Below are positions 36,354 to 45,482 of a stretch of DNA of 64,000 bases, piece by piece. A program made the position numbers and the translations under genes. Every line of letters begins with the position of its first letter. Positions within the stretch are counted from its first letter, which is position 1. Origin of the DNA: a bacterium (GTDB lineage Bacteria; Planctomycetota; UBA1135; UBA2386). The notes beneath the pieces were generated by a model. That model did no database searches, was not told the DNA's origin, and saw only the letters and a list, made by a program, of their open reading frames with translations. The DNA is taken from contig JAUILN010000004.1 of NCBI GenBank assembly GCA_030432695.1, positions 434,001 to 498,000 of the forward strand, read 5' to 3'.

Positions 36354-39155
36354 TCAGGAGACCGGGTCGGGCCAGAGCGCCTTCCAGTCCGGCTGCGCCT
36401 GACCCTGCTGCGCCTGCACGGTGCGGAACGCGCCGGCCGACAGCTTCACGGACTCCAGCGCGGTCTCGGCGAGCGCCTTGCCGCAGGCCTCGACGATCGA
36501 GTCGGTGTCGAGGCCGTGGTAGGCGAACACGTGCGCCGGCGTGCCCGACTTGCTGAAGCGCCGGGTCGCGAGGCTGATCTGCCGCACGCCGACGATCGAG
36601 CCGATGTTGTCGAGCAGGCCCGGCTCGCCGTCGTGCACCGAGACGATCGGGATCCGCCGGCCGGCGAGATCGACCACGTCGAGCGCCTCGAGCGGCTGGT
36701 CGGCCACACCGCGCGGCCCGAGGTGCAGGGCGCCGTCGACACCCAGGCCCTGGCGCAGATGCGCGTAGCCGTCCTGGTCGCCCAGGATGCCGCACAGCAG
36801 CTCCGGCGATGAGGCGACGATCACGTCGGCGAAGATGCCGCGTTCGAGCAGCTTCTCGCTGGCCGCCACGACCTCCTCGGCGAGGGCGCCCATCGTCACC
36901 AGGGTGACCACGTTCTCGCCCGGCTCGTAGCCCTTGTAGCCGCGCCAGTCGATCAGCCGGTAGCCGCCCTTCAGCACGTCCTCGCGCAGGCCGGCGAGGA
37001 TCTCCCGGTCCTTCTTGGCCGGCACTTCGTCCTCGCGCAGCCCACCGTCGCCGTGGCGTGCGGCGAGCTTCGCACCGGTCGGGATCTCGGCCTTGTAGCG
37101 CACCTGGCGGCGCAGGTTCTCCAGCAGCGTCTTCTGCTTCAGTGCGCGCGTCACCGCCCGCACCAGCACGCCGCTGCGGCCCTTGTAGTCGCCGGCGAAG
37201 TGGCGGCGGATCGCGTCACACAGGATCCAGTCGAGTTCGATCGCGAACGACGGCTCCCAGGTGATCAGGTTGGGCATCTGGATGTCGGACTTCCAGGAGT
37301 GCTGCGCGCCCTCGGGCGCCAGCGTCACGCCCGACGGCGTGCCCAACAGGATGAACGAGCTGCCCCAGTAGAGGTCGTAGTAGAGCTGGTCGAGGGCGCG
37401 TTTGATGAAGAAGTCGTAGACCGTCATCATCGGCAGCAGCGGGACCCCGGAGAAGTCGCGCAGCTTGCCGAACGAGCCCGCCGCCGACATGCAGTTGGCC
37501 TCGGCGATGTCGAAGCGGATGTGGCGGCTCCAGCTCTCGTCGGTCGGCGCGACCTTCGGGCGCAGCCGCTCCTTCATGTCGAGCTTGGCCTCCCAGTCCT
37601 CCTCGAACTCCGGCCCGAACACCTTCTCGTCCATCGCCGGGTTGATGTTGGTGCTGGTGCCGACGTCGGGCGCCATCGTCAGCACGCAGTCGGCGATCGC
37701 GTCCCAGCGCTTCTCGTCGCCCTTCAGCTCCTTACCCGCCGGCTTGCCGGCCTTGGTGAGCTCGTCGTGGGTGCCGATGCGGATCAGCTTCGCGGCGAGC
37801 TGACCCCACATCCACTGCGTGTGGGCCATCGGCGCCAGCTTGAGGTTGATGTCGAGGCTGTCCGGCAGACCGCCGACCGATTCGACCGCGGTGGCGATCT
37901 TCTGCAGGTTCGACTTCTTCCGGGCCTCCAGCTCCTCCATGCCCTTCCGGACCTGCGCACCCTTCTCGGCGAGCCACTTGCCCTCGGCGCTGTCGGCATC
38001 GAAGCGCACGTAGGGGCGGTCCCAGTCGAGGCCCTCGGAGGCGAGCAGCTCCTCGACCTCGTCCTTGTCGGGGATCGCCGAGTGGTTGCCGGTCGCCGCC
38101 GCGCACCTGAGGCCGCGGCCCTTCACCGTGTGGGCGATGATCAGCGTCGGCCGCAGCTTGTCGGTCTTGCTGGCCCGCAGCGCGTCGACCAGCTTCTCCA
38201 TGCTGTGCCCACCGGTATCGGTGAAGAACCGGACGACGTCCTCGTCGGACATCTTGCCGAGCACCGCGTCGGTCCTTGCATCCACGGCCTGCAGCGAGGC
38301 GCGGATCGACGCCGCATCGCGCTTCCAGAGCAGCGTCTGGTAGTGGAAGTCCGAAAGCCCGGTCTCCAGCGCCTTCTTCAGCACGTCGCCACCCTTGCGG
38401 GCGAAGACCTCGTCGCGGAACGCGCCGTGCCGCAGGTTGATGACCTGCCAGCCATTGGCCCGGGCGGTGCGTTCGATCCGGTCGGCATCGGTGCCCTCGA
38501 GACCACGCGCGTTCGGCGTCCGCGTGCCGTCGAGGCTTTGCCGGTTGTAGTCGACGATCCAGGTGACGTTGCCCAGCTCGCGCTCGGCGGCCTCGGGCAG
38601 CACCTCCATCAGCGAGCCCTCGCGGTATTCGCTGTCGCCCATCATCGACCAGAAGTGCGGCTCCTCCAGGTCGGTCCAGCCGTGCTGCTTCGCGTAGCGG
38701 TAGGCCAGCGCGAGGTAGATCGAGTTGACCGGCGGGATGCCGACCGTGCCGGACGGGAGCGTGCGCCAGTTGTCCGGATCGAGCTCCGAGTGGTAGCTCT
38801 GGTAGACCGGCGCGCCGTCGTGCGGGAACGAGCGGAGTCGGTCCATCACCGCCTCGAGCTCGGCGTCGTCGAACCAGGTTCCGTCCTTGTGTCGCACCAG
38901 CCCGAGCAGGTGGTGCAGCGCGTGGTCCATCGGCGCGGCGTGCGGCTTCGAGCAGAAGAAGTCCTGCGGCTGCTGCACCACCAGGTGGAGCGCGGAGTGG
39001 ATCTCCAGGCACGAGGCGCAGGCGGCCGGGTGGCCACCGACCTTGGGATCGCCTTCCGCCGCGTCGTCACGGTGGTTGGCGCGCCAGATCATCGCGACCA
39101 TCTGGACGAGGGCGCGGTGGTTGATGCGACGCAGGAGGTCGAAGTCGACGTTCAT
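36354..39155 (-). CDS. aceE: Pyruvate dehydrogenase E1 component, homodimeric (AceE type)
   Basis: Thiamine-diphosphate enzyme that decarboxylates pyruvate and acetylates the E2 lipoyl group. 933 residues, close to AceE. Evidence: GHPAACASCLEIHSALHL near the N-terminus, the TPP motif GDSEYREGSLME...VTWIVDYNRQSLDG (GDx with the distal N), TGGHSMEKLVDAL, AHTVKGRG, NHSAIPDKDEVE, and the transketolase-like central part LGTPSGVTLAPEGAQHSWKSD and C-terminal domain. ATG at 39155 without an obvious ribosome binding site. No E2 or E3 gene is adjacent, unlike the usual aceEF-lpd cluster. A related 2-oxoacid E1 is possible but less likely. Confidence 0.85.
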   Translation of the reverse strand: MNVDFDLLRRINHRALVQMVAMIWRANHRDDAAEGDPKVGGHPAACASCLEIHSALHLVVQQPQDFFCSKPHAAPMDHALHHLLGLVRHKDGTWFDDAELEAVMDRLRSFPHDGAPVYQSYHSELDPDNWRTLPSGTVGIPPVNSIYLALAYRYAKQHGWTDLEEPHFWSMMGDSEYREGSLMEVLPEAAERELGNVTWIVDYNRQSLDGTRTPNARGLEGTDADRIERTARANGWQVINLRHGAFRDEVFARKGGDVLKKALETGLSDFHYQTLLWKRDAASIRASLQAVDARTDAVLGKMSDEDVVRFFTDTGGHSMEKLVDALRASKTDKLRPTLIIAHTVKGRGLRCAAATGNHSAIPDKDEVEELLASEGLDWDRPYVRFDADSAEGKWLAEKGAQVRKGMEELEARKKSNLQKIATAVESVGGLPDSLDINLKLAPMAHTQWMWGQLAAKLIRIGTHDELTKAGKPAGKELKGDEKRWDAIADCVLTMAPDVGTSTNINPAMDEKVFGPEFEEDWEAKLDMKERLRPKVAPTDESWSRHIRFDIAEANCMSAAGSFGKLRDFSGVPLLPMMTVYDFFIKRALDQLYYDLYWGSSFILLGTPSGVTLAPEGAQHSWKSDIQMPNLITWEPSFAIELDWILCDAIRRHFAGDYKGRSGVLVRAVTRALKQKTLLENLRRQVRYKAEIPTGAKLAARHGDGGLREDEVPAKKDREILAGLREDVLKGGYRLIDWRGYKGYEPGENVVTLVTMGALAEEVVAASEKLLERGIFADVIVASSPELLCGILGDQDGYAHLRQGLGVDGALHLGPRGVADQPLEALDVVDLAGRRIPIVSVHDGEPGLLDNIGSIVGVRQISLATRRFSKSGTPAHVFAYHGLDTDSIVEACGKALAETALESVKLSAGAFRTVQAQQGQAQPDWKALWPDPVS

Positions 39156-39471
39156 CGGCTGTCTCGCGTGGGGCACGGCGCCGGGGGTCTGCCGGCGGAG
39201 TGGCGAATCGGGAGAGACTAGGGCATGACCTGGGGGATCTCCACCGGTGGACCGCGGCGAGGGTGCGGGACTTGCAGACCGCGGGCCGTCGGGCGGGCCG
39301 GTGGCGCGGCAACCTCCTCGGGAGAAAGTGGTTCGGGTCACCGAGGTGCGCGGAGCCGGAGGCCCGGCTCGACCCCTCGCAACGCCCACGAGAACCCGGA
39401 AAACCCAGTAAGGCGCGCGTGGAAGCGGGCACTGGAGCACGCGTCACGAATCCTGTCCCGAAGGAGAACCC
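39156..39471. other. Intergenic region between aceE and the first secreted paralogue
   Basis: About 316 bp between divergent genes; it should hold the promoters of both. I see no convincing sigma-70 or sigma-54 element, no repeat copy and no ORF of coding character, only the ribosome binding site GAAGGAG just before 39472. Confidence 0.5.
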
Positions 39472-41625
39472 ATGCGTCTCACAGCTCCCGGACGGGCCGC
39501 TCCGGCCCTGCTTCTCGCCCTGCTCTGCAGTCCCGTCGCCGCCCAGAACGCGATCTGGGGCACCCGATTCGGTGGATCGAACACCGGGGAGGGAACAGAC
39601 CTCGCGGTCGTGCCGGGCGGGGGCGGCGACTTCTACGTCGGCGGGTTCTCCTACACCTTCTCGTCGGAGCACGTCTTCGACGTCGATGCCTCGGGAACGC
39701 CGACGGTGACCCTGCCGGGGATCGTCAACAACCGCGAGGAACCGTTCGTCGCACGCTTCGACCAGGACGGCAACCTGCAGTGGGCGGCGTTGGGAACCTG
39801 CGCCGGACGGGGCGAGCGGATGCATGCGCTGGGAGTGTTCGACAGCGGCTCGGTGGTCGGTGTCGGGGTGCAGGCGCGCAACAACTTCGTCACCGACCGG
39901 TCGATGACCTGGAACACGACCCGTGGCCAGCTTCCGCGGGTGATCCCGGCGTCCGCCTCGGAGAGTGCGCCGTTCATGATCCGCTTCGCCGGGGACGGCA
40001 CGATCCGGATGGCTCGGCGGCTGGTGGAGTCCGGGTTCGGCGGCGACGCAGCCCTCGACGTGGCGACGATCCAGCCCCCCTCGGGCACCGCCAACGACCG
40101 CTCGTTCGTGGTCGCCGGTAGCCACCGGGGCGGCACCTTCGGGGACGCCAACGACCCCAACCGGGTCACGATTCCCATCGGATCGACCATCGGCATCGGT
40201 TCCTCCGACGCCTATCTGTCCTGCCACGAGCCCGACGGCAACCTGCGCTGGGTGCGGACCGTGGGTGGCACGGCCGGCGACAATCTGGTCGCGGTCCTGG
40301 CGGTGCCGGACGGCGAGGGGAACGACGCGCATACCGACCTGGTCATCGCGGGCAACCTCGGTCGGCGCGACGCGACCACGGTCGGCTTCTTCCCGGACTC
40401 GTCCGGAGTACCGCTGTACACGCTGCCGATCGAGCCGAGCGGTGCCGAGAGCAAGTTCATCGCACGCCTCGACTTCTCCGGCAACCCGTCGATGCACACA
40501 CCGGACTTCGAGATCCAGTGGCTGTTGACCTTCGGAGGTCCGGGCGGCTCGACGTCCCAGGCGCGTGAGTTGGTGATCGATCCTGCGGGCCAGCTCTATG
40601 CCAGCGGTCCGGTGGGGGCCGACCCGGAGACGTTCCCTGGCTCCGGAGTGCGCGTGCCGACGCCCTACACCGTGCGCCAGTTCACCAACGGAGCGGTCAC
40701 CGGCACGAGCAACGGCCAGTTCACCATCGGTGGTCGTTCGCGCCCGATCCTGTTCGGCCTGGATCCCGAAGAGGGCGCGGTGCGCTGGGATGCCACGGTC
40801 GACACCGGATTCGGCAATGAGGTCTCCCGCATCGCTCCGCAGGCCAACGGCGTGCTGTGGCTCACCCGACTCAACGCCAACGGCCAACCGATCGTCGGAA
40901 CCCGCGGCAGCACGCCGTTCCCGCCCGGCTTCTCGTCCACCCGCACCTGGCGGATTCCCTTCGACTGGGACGGCAACGTCGCGGATACCGAAATCCGCAC
41001 CGACTCGACGCAATCCACGGCGGTCGGTTGGGCGCCGATGGAACCACAAGGAAACACGCCGCCGTCCGGCCGCCTGTTCGTTACCGGCACCGGGCAGCCT
41101 GCGAACCGTCTCGACGACGGTCAACCAACCCAGATCGACCTGCAGATCCCCGGCGCCCCGAACATGCGGGTCTACATCGGCGCGTTCGAGGCCGAGGCTC
41201 CGGCCGCGGCCGAGCCGTTCGGTGCCGGTTGCTCTGCGAACCCTTCGCTCCCGCTGGCCCTGGAAGCCGCCGACCGCACGCTGCCGGTCATCGACCAGAC
41301 CAACCGGTTGCGGGTGCGGAACGCCGGCACCAACGCGGTCGCGGTAAACGTCATCGGCTTCTCCAACACACTGTTCGGCAGTCTGAGTCTACCGTTCGAT
41401 CTGGGATTGATCGGTGCTCCGAGCTGTGCCCAGCGCGTGTCGCTCGACGTCGACTTGCCGTTGACGGTCGATGGGGACGGCGTGGCGACCCTCGATCTGT
41501 CGATCCCCGACGACCTGATCTTCGTCGGCAACTCGCTCTACCTGCAGGCGGTGGTCCTGAACCCGGCGGCGAATCAACTGGGCGCGATCACCTCGAACGG
41601 TCTGCGGCTGCGGATCGGGGGTTGA
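39472..41625 (+). CDS. Secreted beta-propeller-like protein, paralogue 1
   Basis: 717 residues, signal peptide APALLLALLCSPVAAQ. The body (about 25-570) repeats units like NAIWGTRFGGSNTGEGTD, FYVGGFSYTFSS, PFVARFDQDGNLQWAALG and AYLSCHEPDGNLRWVRTVGG, i.e. blades with a terminal 'DGN(L)xW' strand, close to SBBP-type propellers. The last about 130 residues (FGAGCSANPSLPLALE through LVQAVVLNPAANQLG-like spacing, ending NGLRLRIGG) form a planctomycete C-terminal module with Cys-containing strands. GAAGGAG precedes the ATG. A close paralogue lies at 45483 on the far side of a kinase and a sigma factor, so the four genes look like one module. Role unknown. Confidence 0.7.
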   Translation: MRLTAPGRAAPALLLALLCSPVAAQNAIWGTRFGGSNTGEGTDLAVVPGGGGDFYVGGFSYTFSSEHVFDVDASGTPTVTLPGIVNNREEPFVARFDQDGNLQWAALGTCAGRGERMHALGVFDSGSVVGVGVQARNNFVTDRSMTWNTTRGQLPRVIPASASESAPFMIRFAGDGTIRMARRLVESGFGGDAALDVATIQPPSGTANDRSFVVAGSHRGGTFGDANDPNRVTIPIGSTIGIGSSDAYLSCHEPDGNLRWVRTVGGTAGDNLVAVLAVPDGEGNDAHTDLVIAGNLGRRDATTVGFFPDSSGVPLYTLPIEPSGAESKFIARLDFSGNPSMHTPDFEIQWLLTFGGPGGSTSQARELVIDPAGQLYASGPVGADPETFPGSGVRVPTPYTVRQFTNGAVTGTSNGQFTIGGRSRPILFGLDPEEGAVRWDATVDTGFGNEVSRIAPQANGVLWLTRLNANGQPIVGTRGSTPFPPGFSSTRTWRIPFDWDGNVADTEIRTDSTQSTAVGWAPMEPQGNTPPSGRLFVTGTGQPANRLDDGQPTQIDLQIPGAPNMRVYIGAFEAEAPAAAEPFGAGCSANPSLPLALEAADRTLPVIDQTNRLRVRNAGTNAVAVNVIGFSNTLFGSLSLPFDLGLIGAPSCAQRVSLDVDLPLTVDGDGVATLDLSIPDDLIFVGNSLYLQAVVLNPAANQLGAITSNGLRLRIGG

Positions 41626-41650
41626 GGCGAAGTGGCCTCGGCGCGTTCGA

Positions 41651-44600
41651 TCACCGACTGCGCCGGAGGCCGAGTGCCTCGAGGATCCTCGTTCCCAGGT
41701 CCCGCAGCGCCGCGTCGTGCAGGCCCGTCCAGCGCCGTCGGAGGCGATCGCGGGCTCGGTCCCAGACATCGCCTTCCGGGCGGTCCTCGCCGAGCAGCGC
41801 GCCGTGCAGGCGGCGCACCGCGGCCATCAGCCTGAGCCGCAGGGGCCAGTCGCCGAGCGGTAGCGGCTCGAGGAACCGCGCGGAACCGGCGTAGAGCGGA
41901 TGGCGGGTCCAGCGCTTCGCCGCGTCGGCTTCGGAGAACGTCGCCAGATACGTTTCGAGGTGCCGCATCGGGTCGTCGCAGGCTCGTTCGATCTCGTCCC
42001 AGAGTTCCAGCTCGAACGCGGCGTCGAGTCGCTCACGGTCGGCGATGAACGGCGCTCGCAGCATCGCGCGGTCCGGCGCCGGTTCCGCGGCGGCGCGGCG
42101 TGCGAATTCGTAGGCACGGGTCCAGAGCTGATGCCCCGTCGGTAGGTCTCCCGCGCGAGTCACGAACCTCGCCAGATCGTGCAGGCACCAGAAGCGCTCC
42201 GAGGCGGGGACGACGTCGGTCGCGATGCCGAAGCGGTTCTCGAGCAGGTCACAGTGCTGTTCCAGGATCGAGCGCGCGCTGTCGAGATCGTCCTGACGTG
42301 CGTGCAGCTCCGCGAGCCTGCGGATCGCGGGCGACAGTTCCAGCAGCAGGCGCTGGTTGTCGGGATATCGTGGAAGCACGGCCTGCCCGATCTCGACCGC
42401 GCGAGCGACGGCCTGGCTTTGCAGCGGCAGGTCCTCGGGCAGAGCGCGCTGCGCGACGTAGTCGATCCGCATCAGGGAACGGAGGAAGGAAATCGACACG
42501 TGGGCGGATGCGGCCAGTGCGGGCACATCCCGGCGGAGCAACCCGAGTGCGTCGTGCAGATCGGTCTCGCACGCGGTCGTGGCACCCATGCGTCGCAGCA
42601 GGTCGGCGCGGATCACCCGTGATTGCCCGGCCTGGAACAGGAAGTCGGGGCTGTCGGGAGCCAGGGTGAGCAGGTCGTCATGGATCGCGACGCTGCGGTC
42701 GATGTCGCCCCTGGCTTCCTCGTACCGCTTCACGGCCATCCGAGCGAGCGCGCGTTCGTTCAGGCAGCTCGTGAGCGTGAAGCGCTGGTCGATCGCGTGG
42801 CGCGCGGGCGGTCGCGCGTCGAGGGCCGCGAGGGCCGGGTCGAGGACGTCGGCCGCTTCCTCGAGCCGTTTCAGTTTCCTCAGCTGAGCGCTCCGGGTGA
42901 TCTGGAGTTCCGCCCGCTCGATGTCGTACTCCGGCGGGATGTCCTCCAGGGCGGCATCTGCGCGGTCGAGTTCGCGCGCGGCTCGGTCCGCCAGTTCGAG
43001 AGCGCGGACCGGATCGCGGGAAAAGGCGGCGATGAGCGCGCGCGCGTGCAGGAATCCCGCGAGGGAGAACGCATCGTCGCGGAGCAGGGGGTGGGCCCCG
43101 GCGCGGCGGAGGGTCCGCTCCGCGTCCTCCAGGAACCCCTGGCGCATCAGGCTCATGGCGAGGTGGATGCGCGCGGTGCGTTCGATCTCCAGGCGCCGTT
43201 CCGGTTCGAGATCGGCGTCCGGGTGACGCTCGAGCAGCTCGAGCGCGGTGGACATGTGCCGCTCTGCGTCGGTGTCGCGCTGGGTGCCGTCTCCGAGCCG
43301 CGCGAGCTCGAAGTGGATCTCGATGCGCTGCGCCGGTACCCGGTCGGCGACGGCTGGGTCCGACTCCAGGTCGAGGAGCAACTGTTCGGCCTGGGCCAGG
43401 ATGCTGCGCCGACGTTCCACTTCCCAGGGCAGTGTCGAGAGCGCGCTGTCGCCGAGTTCGACGAGGGCATCCGAGATCGCGTTCAGCGCGAGGTTCGCCA
43501 GAGCTTCCGAGCGCCGCTGCTCTCCACGGATCTCGTCCGCGGCGCGCCGGGCCTGCACCGCAACGACGGTCGGTGCCACGGAGAACAGCAGGAACGCGAG
43601 CCCCGCGGTGGTGACCCGCAGCGGATGACGTTGCAGCACCCGTCGGGCGCGTAGCGCCCACGAGCTGCGGCGGGCCAGCACGGGGCGTCGCTCGACGATG
43701 CGTTCCAGGTCCTCGGCGAGCGCCTCCGCGGTCGGATAGCGACGCGAGAGGTCGCGTTCGAGCGCGGTCTCGAGCACGGCTTCGACCTCCGGGGGCAGGC
43801 CCGGCAGCATCCGTCGAGCGTGGGGCAGCGGCCGAACACGGATCGCCTCCAGCAGTGCCGAGCGGGTCGGACCGTCGAACGGTCGCCGGGCGAACAGCAG
43901 TTCCCAGAGGATGCAGCCCAGCGCCCAGACGTCGCTGCCCCGATCGGCGGGTCTGGGCTCGTCGCCGAGCAGCTCGGGAGCCATGTAGGCCGGCGTGCCG
44001 AACACGTCTCCGGTTGCCGTGAGGGTCTCGAGCCCCCGGTCGTCGGCCCGGGCGAGGCCGAAGTCGAGGATCACCGGACCGCCATCCGGAGTGAGCATCA
44101 GGTTGCCGGGCTTGAGGTCCCGGTGCACGACTCCCTCGAGATGCACCCGATGCACGGCGCGGGCGACCTTCGAGACGAAGGTCAGGACGGCATCGATGCG
44201 TGCGCGGATCGAAAGGTTGGTGGAGTGCGTCCCGGGTTGCAGGTCGATGGGCCCCGAACCGTCTGCCTTCCCGATCCTCCGGGAGACGGTCTCTCCGACC
44301 ACGTGTTGCATGGCCACGTAGGTCCCGCCTTCGAAGCGTCCGACCTCGAAGATCTTGCAGACCTGTGGCAGATCGAGGTGCGCGGTGATCTCGGCTTCGC
44401 GCCGCAGGCGCCGCTGTTCGGCGACTCCGGTGGTCCATGGCAGGATCTTCAGGGCCACCTCGCGACCCAGCTCGCGGTCGCGAGCCAGATGGACGGTGCC
44501 TTGTCCACCGCGGCCGAGTTCACCGAGGATCTCGTAGCCGGCGACGACGCGGGGCGGATCCTCCGGTGTGTCACGGCCGGTTTCGAACTCCCGGCATGCC

Positions 44601-44683
44601 GCCCGGGCCAGTCGCTCGGCGAGATCGAGGGCCTCGGAGTCTCCGATCGCCGCCCGCCGCTTTGCATCCTCTCCTCGTTCCAT
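41651..44683 (-). CDS. Transmembrane Ser/Thr protein kinase with C-terminal TPR-like helices
   Basis: 1010 residues. Kinase domain about 50-335: GRGGQGTVHLA (57-67), VALK Lys (79), canonical VVHRDLKPGN (186-194), DFG at 207-209, GTPAYMAPELL with intact APE. One membrane segment (TTAGLAFLLFSVAPTVVAV, about 358-376) and then some 630 residues of helical repeats (for example LERHPDADLEPERRLEIERTA, PLLRDDAFSLAGFLHARALI) that resemble TPR pairs, predicted outside the cytoplasm. The ATG at 44683 has AGAGGA 6 bp upstream; a TTG at 44689 is less likely. Its start codon is 13 bp from that of the divergent sigma factor, so the pair probably forms one signalling unit. Confidence 0.9.
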   Translation of the reverse strand: MERGEDAKRRAAIGDSEALDLAERLARAACREFETGRDTPEDPPRVVAGYEILGELGRGGQGTVHLARDRELGREVALKILPWTTGVAEQRRLRREAEITAHLDLPQVCKIFEVGRFEGGTYVAMQHVVGETVSRRIGKADGSGPIDLQPGTHSTNLSIRARIDAVLTFVSKVARAVHRVHLEGVVHRDLKPGNLMLTPDGGPVILDFGLARADDRGLETLTATGDVFGTPAYMAPELLGDEPRPADRGSDVWALGCILWELLFARRPFDGPTRSALLEAIRVRPLPHARRMLPGLPPEVEAVLETALERDLSRRYPTAEALAEDLERIVERRPVLARRSSWALRARRVLQRHPLRVTTAGLAFLLFSVAPTVVAVQARRAADEIRGEQRRSEALANLALNAISDALVELGDSALSTLPWEVERRRSILAQAEQLLLDLESDPAVADRVPAQRIEIHFELARLGDGTQRDTDAERHMSTALELLERHPDADLEPERRLEIERTARIHLAMSLMRQGFLEDAERTLRRAGAHPLLRDDAFSLAGFLHARALIAAFSRDPVRALELADRAARELDRADAALEDIPPEYDIERAELQITRSAQLRKLKRLEEAADVLDPALAALDARPPARHAIDQRFTLTSCLNERALARMAVKRYEEARGDIDRSVAIHDDLLTLAPDSPDFLFQAGQSRVIRADLLRRMGATTACETDLHDALGLLRRDVPALAASAHVSISFLRSLMRIDYVAQRALPEDLPLQSQAVARAVEIGQAVLPRYPDNQRLLLELSPAIRRLAELHARQDDLDSARSILEQHCDLLENRFGIATDVVPASERFWCLHDLARFVTRAGDLPTGHQLWTRAYEFARRAAAEPAPDRAMLRAPFIADRERLDAAFELELWDEIERACDDPMRHLETYLATFSEADAAKRWTRHPLYAGSARFLEPLPLGDWPLRLRLMAAVRRLHGALLGEDRPEGDVWDRARDRLRRRWTGLHDAALRDLGTRILEALGLRRSR

Positions 44684-44696
44684 CGACAATCCTCTG

Positions 44697-45350
44697 ATGC
44701 GGGACGATAGCGGATCGCAGTCCGACCCGGACCCGACCAGCGTCGAGCTTCGTCAGGCTGCGGCAGGCGACCTCGACAGCCTGGAGTGGTTGGTCCATCG
44801 CTTCACCCCGCTGCTGCTGGCGCAGGCTCATCACCGCATCGGTGAGGCTTTGGGGAAGCGTGTCCCACCCGTCGAGTTGGTTCAGGAGGTGTGGGCGATC
44901 GCCTTGCCGCGACTGGGGGAGCTGGTCGCTGGCGCCGGGCGTGCCACCCCGGTCGTCGTCAAGTTCCTCGGCACCGTCTGCGACCTGCGGATCCGAGCCC
45001 ATGTGCGGGCGCTCGAGCGCGAGAACGCGATGTTCGAGGCGCCCGGGCCCGAAGCGCTGCACGGCCTGCCGGCAGATCAGTCCGGTCTGGTCACCGGGGT
45101 CGCGCGGCGGGAGCTGTTCGAGAAGGTCCGCGCGGCGATGGACTCTCTGAGCTCCGAGGAGCGTGAGGTCCTGCTGCTTCGCATTCTCGAGCAGCGCACC
45201 GGCGCCGAGGTCGCGCGCTTGCTCGGCCTGGAGCCCAACGCGGTGTACGTGCGTCAGCACCGCGCCCTGGCGGCGCTCCGGGGAGTGCTTCAGGCCGATC
45301 TCTTCGACGAGTTCGACCGATCGTCGGAGCTGCCGCCCGGCGAGGCCTGA
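44697..45350 (+). CDS. ECF-type sigma factor divergent from the kinase
   Basis: 217 residues. Region 2: LRQAAAGDLDSLEWLVHRFTPLLL, PPVELVQEVWAIALPRLGEL, FLGTVCDLRIRAHVRALERE; region 4: LSSEEREVLLLRILEQRTGAEVARLLGL with NAVYVRQHRALAALRGVL as the recognition helix. The N-terminal part fits an ECF regions 2-4 layout. The ATG at 44697 lacks a ribosome binding site; GACAAT six bases upstream could be a -10 box giving a leaderless message. Downstream lies the second secreted paralogue (45483), which may be a target or partner. Confidence 0.8.
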   Translation: MRDDSGSQSDPDPTSVELRQAAAGDLDSLEWLVHRFTPLLLAQAHHRIGEALGKRVPPVELVQEVWAIALPRLGELVAGAGRATPVVVKFLGTVCDLRIRAHVRALERENAMFEAPGPEALHGLPADQSGLVTGVARRELFEKVRAAMDSLSSEEREVLLLRILEQRTGAEVARLLGLEPNAVYVRQHRALAALRGVLQADLFDEFDRSSELPPGEA

Positions 45351-45482
45351 GCGCGCGGCACCCGCTGGATCGAGAGTGACCTCGGAACGAGGTGACGCAG
45401 AGGTTCTCGAGGCTTCTTCGACAATCGCGAGAGGAATGGGTGCGGATGGTGCTCCGTCAGTCAGGTCCATCCGACGCACACC

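Noticed and set aside
37053..39221. 722-residue + strand frame opposite aceE
   Set aside because: Composition dominated by Val/Arg/Glu/Ala with no family motif; aceE is firm on -.
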